Position numbers and translations under genes: made by a program. A stretch of DNA of 64,000 nucleotides from Paramecium pentaurelia (lineage: Eukaryota > Ciliophora > Oligohymenophorea > Peniculida > Parameciidae), in contig CAJJDO010000002.1 in the NCBI GenBank assembly GCA_905183005.1, positions 534,656 to 598,655 of the forward strand. The letters are read 5' to 3'. The first letter of the stretch is position 1, and each line of letters begins with the position of its first letter. Under the pieces are notes generated by a model. The model ran no database searches. It had not been told where the DNA came from and saw nothing but the letters and a program-made list of their open reading frames with translations. Below are positions 12,032 to 23,660 of the stretch, one piece after another.

Positions 12032-12672
12032 TTAATTTTTTAATAAAAGATTTAATTTAATCAAAAAAAAACCACAAATATGAGAAAAATTAGATAGATT
12101 ATTTTTATCAATAACTTAAATCAACTTTTTTCCAAAAGTTCCATTGATAATAATATTTTATAATAAAACAAATCATTTTTAAAAAATCATATTTAATAAT
12201 TCTAATCCACTCTTGGATATTAATTTCATATCTCAATATTCATAAATTCTAAAAAAATTTTCATTTTGTTATTACAAACCTTATGAGAAAGGATTTTTAT
12301 AAATTACATAAAATTGATCTATTAAAAATGAAGCACTTTTAATATCTAAATTACTTAATTTTTTCTTTATTGAATTAATATTATTTTATTACTTTATAAA
12401 ATACAAAATTTTTGTAGAAATTAAACTATGTATTTAATTATTTAGCAGGTTATAAACATATCTGTTGATGTTTAGATAATTGTTAATATAAGAGTTTTAA
12501 AAATTTATTTTATCATAAGATACAAAAATAAATGTATAAAAATTAGCAGCAAACAAGTAAAATTAATAAGAGATCAGTACAATTCTCAAGATAAAATAGA
12601 AGAGAATTATATCTATTGAGAATTTATTAAATTTACTAAAGCTAATAATCATTTCCATTCATCGCACTATAA
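12032..12672. other. Intergenic between divergent genes
   Basis: This 641-bp AT-rich stretch separates the minus-strand eL37 gene from a plus-strand small gene and presumably holds both promoters. No gene, RNA or repeat was recognised. Confidence 0.5.
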
Positions 12673-13051
12673 ATGCCAAAAAAAATACTAAATTAAATTA
12701 TTGAAGAAACATTCTGGGAAATTAAGGATTTAAAATAATCAATAAAACACTAATATAGTAGAATTCTACTTTATATTAATAGTTCATAGGGATGAATATT
12801 CTATCTATTCACAATTAAATAATTTAGATGTTGAAAAAATAAGATAGATATTTTAAGAAGAATTGAGAGGGTAATTGTAATAACAGAAATAGTATTTTAG
12901 AAAAACAAAATAATTTGCTATTCTAAACTCAATAGATTTTATCACATCAAAAGCTATTCAATAATAAAAATTAAATTTCATCGCAATAATTATTATAAAT
13001 TTCAAACCCAGGTTGTTAGCCAACAAAATAATAATAGCGATTGGGTATTGA
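12673..13051 (+). CDS. Small helical hypothetical protein
   Basis: A start MPKKILNQIIEETFWEIKDL is followed, after a 25-nt GTAGAA...AATAG intron, by HRDEYSIYSQLNNLDVEK and a Gln-rich helix, ending with a hydrophobic tail before TGA (117 residues). A second, weaker intron (GTTGTT...AATAG, 26 nt) near the end would move the stop to 13062 and replace the last residues. Paramecium introns nearly always start GTA, so the unspliced end was preferred. No known family is recognised. Confidence 0.55.
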
Positions 13052-13180
13052 TGACCTAATGAACTTTATTTAATGCAGAAAAGAGGAAGAAATTGATTTT
13101 GTTTATTTATATTACTTTTTAATGCTACTTTGATTCGAATATATTTACTTTTGTTTAATAATTTATAATTTAAAGGAAAA

Positions 13181-15356
13181 ATGAGTTTATAAACAAGGTC
13201 AATGGAAAGAACATCAGCAGGTGAAAAATAATAGACATGGCACTAATATAGAATATTTATAGAAGAAGTTAATTCATTAATTGGTTCAGCTTTAGTTGAA
13301 GAATTTAGGAATGATAATGAAAATGATGTTAATCCAAATATTATTGTTGGAAATGGAGAAAATTTACCCAGAGGAGCAACCAAATTAATTAATGCTGCAG
13401 ATCCAAAAGAATTAGGTTAAATAGTCTTAGATTGTGATATTGTAATATTTCATCAGAATTATTGCAGAGCTGAATATGCTTACAAATTATTAAAGCATGG
13501 GTAATACTAATAGACAAAAACTTTTATTTTAATAAGTAATCCTATGACTTGGTCAACTACACCATTAAAAGAAAGAAAAATTGATGAAACTGCTATAAGA
13601 TAATCTATGGGAGGGGATACAGAAGATTAACCAATTTTTAAAAAGTATGATAAATTTACTGAAAATGATCTTCCTATTAGAAAAATTAATTTTTTAGAAA
13701 GATTAAAGCATTTAGAGCAATAAATTATTGTCTGTGACAAACCTTTATTACATGCATACATAATAACTCCAGGTTTAGTATATGGAAATGGAGAGGATAT
13801 TTTATACGATTTATTTAAAACTGCATGGATGACTCCTGATGCAGAGTTGCCAATTTATGGAGATGGAAATAATATTATACCTATGATTCATGCTAATGAT
13901 TTAGCAAATATTGTGAATAAAACAGTTACACTAACCCCAAATGAGAAGTATATTTTTGCAGTAGATTATGAAAATATGACTTAAAAGAAGCTAATTAATA
14001 CAATTGCTAAATCTGTTGGTAATGGTTTTACAAAAAATGTTACAACAGCAACTGAAAAATTGCTCACCATAAATGTTTGGCTTAGACCAACCTAAGTATT
14101 TGAGTCTGATGATCAATATATTGATGCTAATAAAAATCCAATAATACTATGGCAATCCAAAGAAGGATTTACAAAAAATATAATAAAAATCAGAGAATAA
14201 TTTAAACAATATAGAGGTTTAGATACTGTTAAATTAATCGTACATGGAGGAACCACTTCAGGAAAATCAAATCTTTGCAAATAATTAGCTAACTTTTATA
14301 GAATACCTCATATATAAATCAAACCCTTAATTTAAGAATTAATTGAATAATAATCAGAATTAGGGGAATTAGTAAGGAATACTTTAACATAAGTAAAAGA
14401 TTAACTAGTTGCAGAAGCATTAGCTATTTTTGAAGCAGAGAAAAAAAAAAAAAAGGTTCCAAAAGGTTAGCCAGAACCTGTATTTGATCCAAGTGGCATC
14501 TAACCAAGACTTCCTGATTCAGTCTTAATATAAGTTTATAAGTGGAGATTGGACTAAAATGATGCTTAAAATTTAGGTTATGTTTTGGATGGTTTTCCTA
14601 AGACATTAGAATAATATGAAAAACTATTCTTAAATGAGGAAGGCTAATTAATAGAATCAATTAAGCCAAAAGGTGTGATTTATTTAGAATATACTGATGA
14701 TTAATTAAAAGAAAGAGCAAAATAAATAAATGATAATCCCAGATATTCAGAGGATCTTGTAGTTAAAAGATTGGCTAATTTTAGAAAGAATAATGAATAA
14801 TTGTTGTCATAATATGAGTAGTTAGATATCAAGAGAATTTCAGACTCAGAAAATGCTTTTGAATTAACTAAAGATTTTATTACTAGAAATGGACCAATTT
14901 TAGTGTTACAAGATGTAAAAGATGAAGAAGTAGTATAAATGGATGAATAATAAGATGATGTTTCTCCCTCTCCTTAAATTTCATCAATTCAACAAGAAAA
15001 GGTTGCTGCTGTTTAATAATCCTAATTTCAACAATCTTAAGTCGGGCCTAAAAAAAAAGGAGATTAACTAAATGTATTACTTTAATTTAAATTAGAAATC
15101 AATAAATGAAAGTCGATAATCAAAGGATAATAAAAAGTTAACAGATGAGCAAAAATAAGATCTTATAAGGCAATAAGAAAGAGAACTCTTAGATTAAAGA
15201 AGCTAACCTTTAAGACAATATTTAGCAGATAATGTAGTTCCTTTCTTAACAGAAGGTTTAATAAATATATGTGAAAAGCATCCTGAAAATCCACTATAAT
15301 TTTTAGCTGATTTTTTGGAATAAAAAGGAAATGAATTATAAGCATTAGGACAATGA
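13181..15356 (+). CDS. Adenylate kinase 7-like protein with Dpy-30 tail
   Basis: One 22-nt intron at 15074-15095 gives 717 residues, matching human AK7 (723). The order is that of AK7. First is an N-terminal NAD-epimerase-like half with FILISNPMTWS, ITPGLVYGNGEDILYDLFKT and LPIYGDGNNIIPMIHANDLA. Then comes an adenylate kinase domain starting at a P-loop GGTTSGKS (about residues 356-363) with the lid-side motif YVLDGFPKTLEQYEKL. A C-terminal Dpy-30 motif follows, YLADNVVPFLTEGLINICEK through PLQFLADFL (about 671-715). AK7 supplies and balances adenine nucleotides in motile cilia, and the Dpy-30 helix pair docks on axonemal complexes. The P-loop is slightly divergent (GGTTSGKS) but keeps Gly-Lys-Ser. 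Start 13181 is preceded by an A-rich leader. Confidence 0.9.
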
Positions 15357-15842
15357 AATTTATATAATTATGGCAGTTTAAAAATTTATAATTACTATAA
15401 TAAATATATTCAAATAATTGAAAGCTACATTTATAAAATTCTTTTTTCTATACAGTTTTCTAAAATTAAGAGCTTAAATTGCTATTTTGAGCTTTTAACT
15501 ATTAGTTATACATCAATATTTAAAAGAATTAAATATTAAGTAATTCATAATTAGATCTGTAATACTACTCTTAAGCTAAACTGATTTTATAGGAAAATGA
15601 AATAATTAATATTTTTATATAATTTTTAGAAATTTTTATTAAGGCATAGTGTTTTGAAAATAATTTTCTAATTGTTAATGAAAAAATATAATTTCAAATT
15701 GTAACCTCTTTTCTATTTTTTTATATTATATTGAACAAACCTATGAATAACAAAAAAAAGTTTCTTAAATCAATAATGACAAGATTTGTAATTGATCTAT
15801 TCAAATTCTTTTGATTTATATTAAAAATTTTATTTTTTCTTC
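15357..15842. other. Intergenic, no gene seen
   Basis: AT-rich 486-bp spacer between two plus-strand genes, with no coding-like frame longer than a few dozen codons. Confidence 0.5.
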
Positions 15843-17549
15843 ATGACCTACAGAGAATTAGTTCCTACTGTTGAAGAGCATAATGCTGGACATGTAATTG
15901 GATTCATAATTGGTAATCTATATTATGATCAAAGGGTTATTATATATGTTTGCTTTTGTATACTACATTTATAAGAAGTATTTGTCAAATTTGTTTGAAG
16001 ACTTTATGAGTTTGTTAGATGTAAGTAAATATCAAAATAGTTAAAATTATAGGATAAAGAATATGAAGAAACTTATAGACCTATACTGTATAGTTTACTA
16101 AACTCAATGCAATATTTGATTTTATGTTTTTATTCAACATTTAGCAGTAAATCAGATTTGGGAGTTTCAGTAATTATTGGATCAGATGCTTTTAGTATAT
16201 TATTCATTTTTGGTTTGATTCTTATTAAATTTCCTAATTCACATCATGGAGTCTTAGACACATGGACGACGTTAAGAGATTGCGTTATTTATATAGTTGG
16301 ATTGCTTGTGATGTTGTTGTGTCTTTATTATGAATGGGCTAAGATAGGAACAGCATTAGTGCTACTAGTTTACTACATATTAGATTTAATTGTTTTAGCA
16401 GGGAATTATGAAATAAAAGAAAAAATAATGGAATGGTTGACCCTTAATAATGAAGATAATGAATTCAATTCAGATTAGCATATGGAATATAAAAAAAGAA
16501 GATATTCAGTAACATAATTGAGAGATGCAGGAATGGTTGATCTAAAAGATTAAAGTTTATAAAAAAAAATCAACACATTTGAAGCAATTTTGGTGATAAA
16601 ATATGGATAACAAAATCCTTAAAAGAAAAGAATTAGATAAAGGTTTGGATCTATTGTATATGCCATAATTTTTTCAATCAGAAATTCAATCAAATCTGAA
16701 ATTCAAAAACGATCAGAGTTTTATTAAAACCTTTACAAACCTAAATAAAGATAAAGATAATAACAAAATGATGAATAACCTTAAAGTGCAATTAAATAAA
16801 GAAATGATTAGTAAGATAATGATTAAGATGATAATCCTTTAATAGATTCTAATCCTATGGAATCTGTACATTAAGCAAATAATTAAGATTAATAAAATTC
16901 ATAACATTAAAATCCTGATGATCAAATGAATTAAGAATAATCAAAACTTGAAATGCCTAAAGAATCTTTAGAAAAAGTATTATTTATAATTTTCTTCCCT
17001 ATTCATCTGATATTATACTTATTACCAAGCTATAATGAAAATGTTGTACCAAAAAAATTAGTATTGTGCTTTTTTTTGAACTTAGTTTTGCTTTGTGGAT
17101 GTTATTATTTAATTGATTGGTGGGCATTTGAATTAGCTTTAGCCACAGGAATTCCTTTGTAATTAATAGGAATGATCTTTTTGGGCTTTTTTACATAAAT
17201 TTAATTTGCTAACTATAACTTAGAAGTTGCCAAAATTGAAACTAAACTAGAATTCACTTAAGCATTCTTCTAAACTGCAATATGCAAAATATCCCTATGC
17301 ACAGGATTACCTTGGGTTTTAAGAATAATAATTGATCTAGACATTGAATATGAAATGGATTATAATGATTTTCAAAGAGCCTTCTGCATTTCAATCGCAG
17401 TTCTCTGTGTAATAGTGTTTATGTTACTCTTGCTTGCATTAGCTAAAGGATTTACTTTGAAATAATAAGATGGAGTAAAGATAATAGTTCTTTATGGTTT
17501 ATTTATTTTAATATCTGCTATTATTATTGGATTGAACATTTTAAAGTGA
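15843..17549 (+). CDS. Na+/Ca2+-K+ exchanger-family-like membrane protein, motif-degenerate
   Basis: Introns at 15913-15934 (22 nt) and 16021-16052 (32 nt) give 550 residues. Two membrane halves flank a Gln/Asn/Asp-rich cytosolic loop (about 270-360), as in NCKX/SLC24 proteins. The first half has KSDLGVSVIIGSDAFSILFI, the counterpart of GDVGVGTIVGSAVFNIL, then a TM hairpin with LRDCVIYIVGLLVMLLCL. The second half ends TGLPWVLRIIIDLDIEYE, the counterpart of the family's GLGLPW. The transport-critical motifs are not conserved: the usual GTSAPE of alpha-1 is replaced by sequence around SLLNSMQYLI, and TSLPD of alpha-2 by TGIPLQ. The protein may therefore not exchange ions and could be regulatory. 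A 20-nt alternative of intron 2 is also in frame. Confidence 0.72.
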
Positions 17550-17668
17550 TGTTGATTTAAGAAAAAAATCTATATATACAAATTATGATATAATATATAA
17601 TTATATATAAAAGAAAGTATCTTACTAAAATGTAATACATATAAATATTTTGAGAAGTATTAATAAAA

Positions 17669-17899
17669 ATGTCCAAATAATTGAAATTTAATCAACTTCA
17701 AAGTTTATAAGGTGATAAAAATACATTGATAACTGATTTCACTTCTATTTAATGTTTGAACTAAATGGGTAAAAAGGTGACTTTTAAAGAAGATGTACTC
17801 TACATTCATTTTAACAAAAAAGATTGCCCAATAGCAGTTAAAACATTACTACACAAGCATTTACAATAATAAAGCTATTCTACCCTAACTATATAATGA
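17669..17899 (+). CDS. Small hypothetical protein
   Basis: A single exon of 76 residues runs from MSKQLKFNQLQSLQGDKN to SYSTLTIQ before TGA. It is soluble-looking with mixed charge and has no recognised motif. It sits 119 bp after the exchanger-like gene on the same strand. It could be the first exon of a longer gene, since a further short open frame (MNLWFVQVIRLII...) lies downstream near 17995, but no intron joining the two was convincing. Confidence 0.4.
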
Positions 17900-18326
17900 A
17901 TATTTTAATGTTTATTATCATATTTTCTTGCTTAATCTAAATTACATTATTTTATTAATGTACAACATTACTCTAATAAATTAATTTTCAATAATGAATT
18001 TATGGTTTGTTTAGGTTATTAGGTTAATAATAAGAAGATCTGATGATCTTACTTATTATATATTCTCAATTGATTTTCTAATATCTATGAAAAATGATCA
18101 TCATTTTTTTTAGTTTTTGAGCTTTTGAAATAAATAATTAAATATTAAGTTTATGAGTAGGATGAAGAAGCAAAAAATATAAAATCAATCTGGTTATTAT
18201 ATCGATTTATACATTATTTATATATAAATATAAAATGTAATTTAAAAGTAATTGCAAAAATACACATTATTTGTGAACTAAAATTTGTAAAACATTTTAT
18301 AAAAATTTAATTGAACTAAATTCTTT
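17900..18326. other. Intergenic, possible short reading frame
   Basis: Contains one 44-codon frame near 17995-18130 of hydrophobic composition and nothing else of note. The evidence is insufficient to call a gene. Confidence 0.4.
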
Positions 18327-19670
18327 ATGATACAAAATAAACTCTCGAAACTCAAAGAAACCTTTGATAAGTTAAAAAATTATGCTTATAGGTTTAATAG
18401 AATATAAACAGAAAAAGGTACATTATAGGAATTTTCATGCGAGTTATTTGTAAATTCATTATTGATTTCAAATGGGTGTGGTAAAAGTATAAAAATTGCA
18501 AAATAATAATGTGCTGATATAGGATATGATGAATTAATGAAAAAGGATTGGGAATTTGCTGAAAAAAATAATTTTATTGCTCCAAAAGAAGATCACTATC
18601 AAAATCTCCTGAATATAATATAAAAAATAAAATCTGAACTTCATATTAATAAAGAATTAGAAGAAACAATTGAAAAATATGATAATTATAAGTAATGCCA
18701 TTTAGAGTTTGATAATCTAAAGGGTGAGGGATTTAGCTTTATAGAAAATAATGCTAGAAAAACTAGTGCTTATAATTTAATCTAGGCAATTATTGAGAAA
18801 TATCGTTATTTGTAACACCATGATATTATTAAATATTATTAATAGAATTACTTTAATAAACAATCTGTTTATGTTTAACAAGAATCTTAAAAAAAAGTGA
18901 AAACAGAATATAATGATGATATCTATTAAAATAATCCTATAAGGATTTAGAATAATATATAAAATCATCATCAGATTCAACTTCAAGTTACTTAACCTAA
19001 AATTGAGATACAAGAAATCACTTAGGATAAAACTTAAATCAATGAAAATAGCACACTCTGTTTTTAATTAGCAAAATAGCTTTAATTAAATAATGAATCA
19101 TCTTTTATCTTTTTAACATTCATATAACAATTAAGTGAATTTAATTTCCAAATTATTGGATCATTTATTTCTAAATCAGTTAGAATTACTAAACCAGAAT
19201 TAGATATAATTTTAGAAATTCCTGACCAGCATGAGAATAAGTTTTAATAATTTTTAAATGATTCTGAAACAGATTTTAGAATGCAAAAAGAAAATAATAT
19301 CATTATTTTATCATATACTGGTTAGCCAATATAAACTAGATTAAAAATTTAAGTACCACCTCTTAAGATTAAATTATTTTGCTACAAAAGTCTTATTGAT
19401 GAATAACTATTTTTACATTAAAAAGAGATGAATTAATACAGTTAAAAATATGATTAGTTATATTTTTCTTCATTATCTTTATGTCTTGTACATTAATGGA
19501 GAGATGATAATTTAGAAGTGTTACCAAAATAAGTATAATATAGTCACAATAATATTTTAGCTTTTAGATTATTTAGTAATTTAAACAACTAATCAATTCA
19601 ATTATTTAAATTCACCATATCAAGTTTTATGTTAAATAATTTACCTATTAAAAATGGGAGTTTTAGATGA
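18327..19670 (+). CDS. Hypothetical protein with possible nucleotidyltransferase-like C-terminal half
   Basis: A single exon of 447 residues starts MIQNKLSKLKETFDKLKNYA. The N-terminal 200 residues are helical and Gln-rich. From about residue 265 the pattern FQIIGSFISKSVR...ELDIILEIP resembles the GS...[DE]h[DE]h strand-turn of polymerase-beta-fold nucleotidyltransferases such as poly(A)/uridylyl transferases. LSLCLVHQWRDDNLE resembles their central-domain helix. The match is weak and the catalytic acids are not clearly all present, so the protein may be an inactive relative or unrelated. No signal peptide or membrane segment is seen. Confidence 0.55.
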
Positions 19671-19984
19671 ATTAAGTTAGAGAAACTTGAATGAAAAAGA
19701 GTTGAATCCATTTTTATAATCAGTTAGTCCTTATTACTTAGAGTTAATACACAAACTATCTAGCGAAACATTAATTTATATTAAATAAAGCGTAGTATAG
19801 TGGAATAAATTATAAATTAATATTTGGGTTAAAAAATACATTTGATAAAATTATGTTTATTTAGAGCATCTTAAAAATAATTATTAAATACTGGTTTTAC
19901 ATTCTTTGAATCTTAAAATTAAATAAGACTATTTCTCAAATATATTGATATAAATTGATTATTAATTTTATTAATAATTTCATA
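19671..19984. other. Intergenic upstream of the CDPK gene
   Basis: 314 bp of AT-rich sequence that should carry the kinase promoter. No gene or repeat was identified. Confidence 0.5.
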
Positions 19985-21579
19985 ATGGGATGTGGTTGTA
20001 TTACATCGGCTGCTGAAAACCCAAACAAAGTATCAAAAGTAGATGAATTCAACATCACAGCAAATGATCTTGTTGTAAAAAAGTTAGGAAAAATAAATAA
20101 AGATTATGAAATAATTAGACCTTCAATAGGAAAAGGTTTGTATAAAATTCATCTACCTTATAGGTAGTTTTGGCAAGGTTTACAAAATTATACACAAAGT
20201 TTCAGGAGTTCAAAGAGCTGTTAAAGTAATCAGAGCTACTTAATTTGATTAAGATAAAATTGCTCAAGAAGTGTTAATTTTAAAAAAAATGGTTAACAAA
20301 TAATATTATATCTAGGATCATCCAAATATCTTAAAAATTTATGAATTTTATCAAGAGGGAAACTATATATCAATTGTTACCGAATTGTGCACTGGTGGAG
20401 AATTATTTGATAAATTATCAAAAGGTTAGAGTTTTAGTGAAGATATGGCAGCCATTACTATGAGATAAATACTTTCAGCAGTTAATTATTGCCATTCAAA
20501 TAATATAGTTCATAGAGATTTAAAGCCTGAAAACTTACTATATGAGAGCAAGGATAAAAATGCACTTCTTAAACTAGTTGACTTTGGTACCAGCAGCATT
20601 ATTTAACAAAAAATGAAATAAAAGCTTGGAACTCCATACTATATAGCCCCAGAAGTTTTAAATGAAAGTTATAATGAAAAATGTGATGTTTGGTCTTGTG
20701 GTGTGATACTTTATATCTTACTTTGTGGATATCCGCCATTTTAAGGAGGCACTGAAGAAGTTTATATTAACTATACTTGTAGATGATTATGGTAAAAGTA
20801 AAGGAGGGAAAATACAATCTTGAAACTGAAGATTGGCAGAGTATTTCTGAATAAGCCAAGAATCTTATTACTAAAATGCTAAGAAAGTATCTAATCGATC
20901 TATTTATATAAAGAGATCCTTAATAGAGAATTAGTGCTAACGAAGCCCTTAATCATCCATGGATCTAAAAGTTCAGTTCTGTAGTGGATGTTTCAAATTT
21001 AAATAAAGTTCTAAATAATATAAGAACTTTTTAAGCTGTTTGTAAGTTGTAAGAAGCCACCTGGATATTTATGGTTAATAATCTGGCCACTTCTGATGAA
21101 AAAGCCTCAATTATGAAGGCATTTTAAGCTTTGGATTTAAATCATGATGGATTATTAAGTAAAGAAGAATTGATCATTGGATTTTCTTAAATAATGAGTG
21201 AAGAAGAAGCTGAAAAAGAGGTTTCAAGAATAATGAGATTGATAGATAAAAATAATAGTTAACTTATTGATTATACAGGTTGATTTTTATTATTATTTAG
21301 AATTTCTTATGGCAAGTACTAGCAGAACAGAATTTCTGGATGAAGAAAGAATTGAGAAAGCTTTTCAAATGTTTGATCTTGATAAAAGTGGTGGAATATC
21401 ATAAGAAGAAATTTGTGAAGTCTTAGGTGGAGGATCATTGTACGATAAAAAAGTTTGGTCAGATTTAATTAAGGATGTTGATATCAATGGAGATGGAGAA
21501 GTAATAATTATTAATAATATTTTAGATTTAGTTAGATGAATTTAGATAAATGATGTTGTCGATGATAACAAAGGAATGA
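19985..21579 (+). CDS. Calcium-dependent protein kinase (CDPK)
   Basis: Six introns (20136-20163, 20292-20315, 20760-20782, 20887-20913, 21289-21310, 21501-21525) give 481 residues. The start MGCGCITSAAENPNK carries an N-myristoylation glycine followed by cysteines for palmitoylation, so membrane attachment is expected. The kinase domain shows IGKGSFGKVYKI, RAVKVI, HRDLKPENLLYE (H159), LVDFGTSS, GTPYYIAPEVL and DVWSCGVILYILLCGYPPF. It is followed by a junction helix and four EF-hands: DLNHDGLLSKEE, DKNNSQLIDYTE (divergent), DLDKSGGISQEE and DINGDGEIQLDE. All catalytic residues are present, so this should be an active Ca2+-switched Ser/Thr kinase. Introns 2 (24 nt) and 4 (27 nt) are multiples of three without TGA, so retention would insert residues rather than stop translation. 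Confidence 0.95.
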
Positions 21580-21652
21580 TGGTTAATATTATGAACAAAC
21601 TATAACTATATATATTCAAATTTTTTGAAACTTCAAATTAACAATTTAGATT

Positions 21653-23212
21653 TCAACAATATAGATCTTTTCCTATAAATAATATAAATTTAATATACTT
21701 TTAAATTTTCTTTTTTAAGAAGGTATATTTATTCCAATTAATTTTTATATTCTCCCCATAAAATCCTTTTATTAATGATTATAATAGATTACAAATAGGA
21801 TTTTTTTATTCCTATTCTATTATTATTTGTTCATTATTAGGTTTTTCCTCAATTTGCAAAATTTATTTATTTTCACAGTCTATTATCTAGTAAGATTATT
21901 TTTTTTCATCATTTAATTTCTATTCATTTTATTCAACTTTATTTTTCTTTTCTTTTTTCTTTTTTTTATTAATGATTCTACTTTTTTTTTATTTTTTCTT
22001 TTTCTTCTAAATAAGTCTTTATTCCACTGATTATTATTAGTTAATATTATTTTATTGATCATTATTTAATTTATTTTCAAGAGGATGAGATACTTAATTA
22101 TTTTAATATTATTTGATAATTTATTATTCTTAATTGATTTATGATTCTTATATTTTCTCTATTTCCATTGTTTAATTGATTATGAGATGATTATCAGATA
22201 CTTATATTTAAGTTTTACCTATATCATTATTTTGAATTTGTAATTGTATATCTGATGACTCCTGATAATTAATATCTACATTTTTTGATTAAATCTAACA
22301 AGTATATTCATCTTATTTTTATTCTTACATATTAATCTCTTTAGGAGGGGTCTCAATTTTTGGATTCATTTCTATTTAAGGTTAAGATTCCAAGTTTTAT
22401 TTGTTATTAACATCCAAATCAACGATATTTATTTTTTCAATATTTTCATTTTATATTCTGATTTATTACTGAAGCTATTCTTAATCAATTTCTTCATCTT
22501 GATTTTGATCAATGATAATTTTAATTTGGCTATTTTGCTTTGATAGCTCTTAATTACTCTCTTTAATACTTGGATCATGTTAACAAGATTAGTTACTTTA
22601 TTAATTTTATTTTATATTCAAGTCTTAATTATTACAAAGAGATATTTGATTATCATTATCTTAACATTACTGTAATTGTTAATTATCTTATTCTGTTTGA
22701 TTTTAATTGTCTTCATGAAATTTATTGGTGATTAATGGTTTTAATTGAATAGAGGAAAAATCTAGATTAATATTGTTATTATTTTATTCTTATCTAATAT
22801 TTGAGTCATAACAATTAGTTTTGTTAGAAGTTTCTTATTAATATTCATCTGCGAATTCATCAATTTAAGATAATCCTTTTTCATTTTTTTATTCATTAGG
22901 TTAGATTAAACTGGTTTATATATCAAAGATTGGACTTTTACTTTCTTAATTTGAAGAGATATTTAATATTTTAGATTAGTTCTATTTATTGGTTAAATTA
23001 ATTTCTAATTAGTTATTCAATACTATAATTGAATTAATTCTTTAATAATTCAGTTCTTTTTTTTATGAGGAATTCTAGAATAATAATCTTTATGAAATTC
23101 CACTATTGTTTTATTTCTAAGGTGTTTATCTGACCTTAACATTGGGAGGAGTCATTCCAATTTTCTCTAAATATTTGTAATATTAAATTTCATAATCATC
23201 ATTATCAGCCAT
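21653..23212 (-). CDS. Gln/Asn-rich hypothetical protein
   Basis: A single exon of 519 residues starts MADNDDYEIQYYKYLEKIGM and ends KKIQKYIKFILFIGKDLYC. The body is low complexity, dominated by Gln, Asn, Asp, Ile and Ser. A strongly basic run of Lys and Arg (QKKKKKQKKSR, then KKKKKEKKNK) lies in the C-terminal third and could serve as a nuclear localisation signal or nucleic-acid contact. No folded domain is recognised. It ends 74 bp from the convergent CDPK gene, and its start lies 37 bp from the stop of the next minus-strand gene. Confidence 0.7.
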
Positions 23213-23249
23213 TTGATAAAAATATTAATGAAAAAAATTAAAATAGAAT

Positions 23250-23591
23250 TCATTATTAAACAATCATTTCAAGTTTTCCAATCAGTTCATATGAATCAAA
23301 ATCTGAAACTTTTATCTTTGAAATTAAATCTTAAAATTTTGAATTATTTAAAAATAATTATGGTCTTGTGTCACATAAACTTGCTATCCACTTCATACAA
23401 TTAATTTATAATTTGTGATTATTAATTTTTTTCAATAAAAATGAGAATAAGGCTTCACATTTTGAAATAGGTAATTCCTTAATTACATCAGCAATCAAAT
23501 TTTGGTCACATTCAAGACTTGAAATGATCATATTTGAGTTCTTAGTTTATAAGCCTTCAAGAATCTGAATTAAAATTTCCTATTAATTCAT
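23250..23591 (-). CDS. Stand-alone Utp12-domain protein
   Basis: A single exon of 113 residues. Almost the whole protein fits the Utp12 domain found at the C-terminus of several WD40 UTP proteins (WDR43/Utp5, Utp12, Utp13). Matching stretches are EILIQILEGLQTKNSNMIIS, LIADVIKELPISKCEALFSF, LLKKINNHKLQINCMKWIAS and FDSYELIGKLEMIVQQ. In the small-subunit processome these helical domains dimerise to hold the t-UTP and UTP-B subcomplexes in pre-rRNA processing. No beta-propeller is encoded nearby in frame, so here the domain is a separate polypeptide. It is packed tightly between two other minus-strand genes. Confidence 0.7.
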
Positions 23592-23660
23592 AATAATTTT
23601 GTTTATTATTTTAAAATTTAAAATATTAGAAATAAATCGTATATGATATTCTTATCTAAA

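Noticed and set aside
23213..23404. 63-residue plus-strand frame beginning MIKILMKKIK.
   Set aside because: It is antisense to the Utp12-domain gene, whose own frame matches a known domain.
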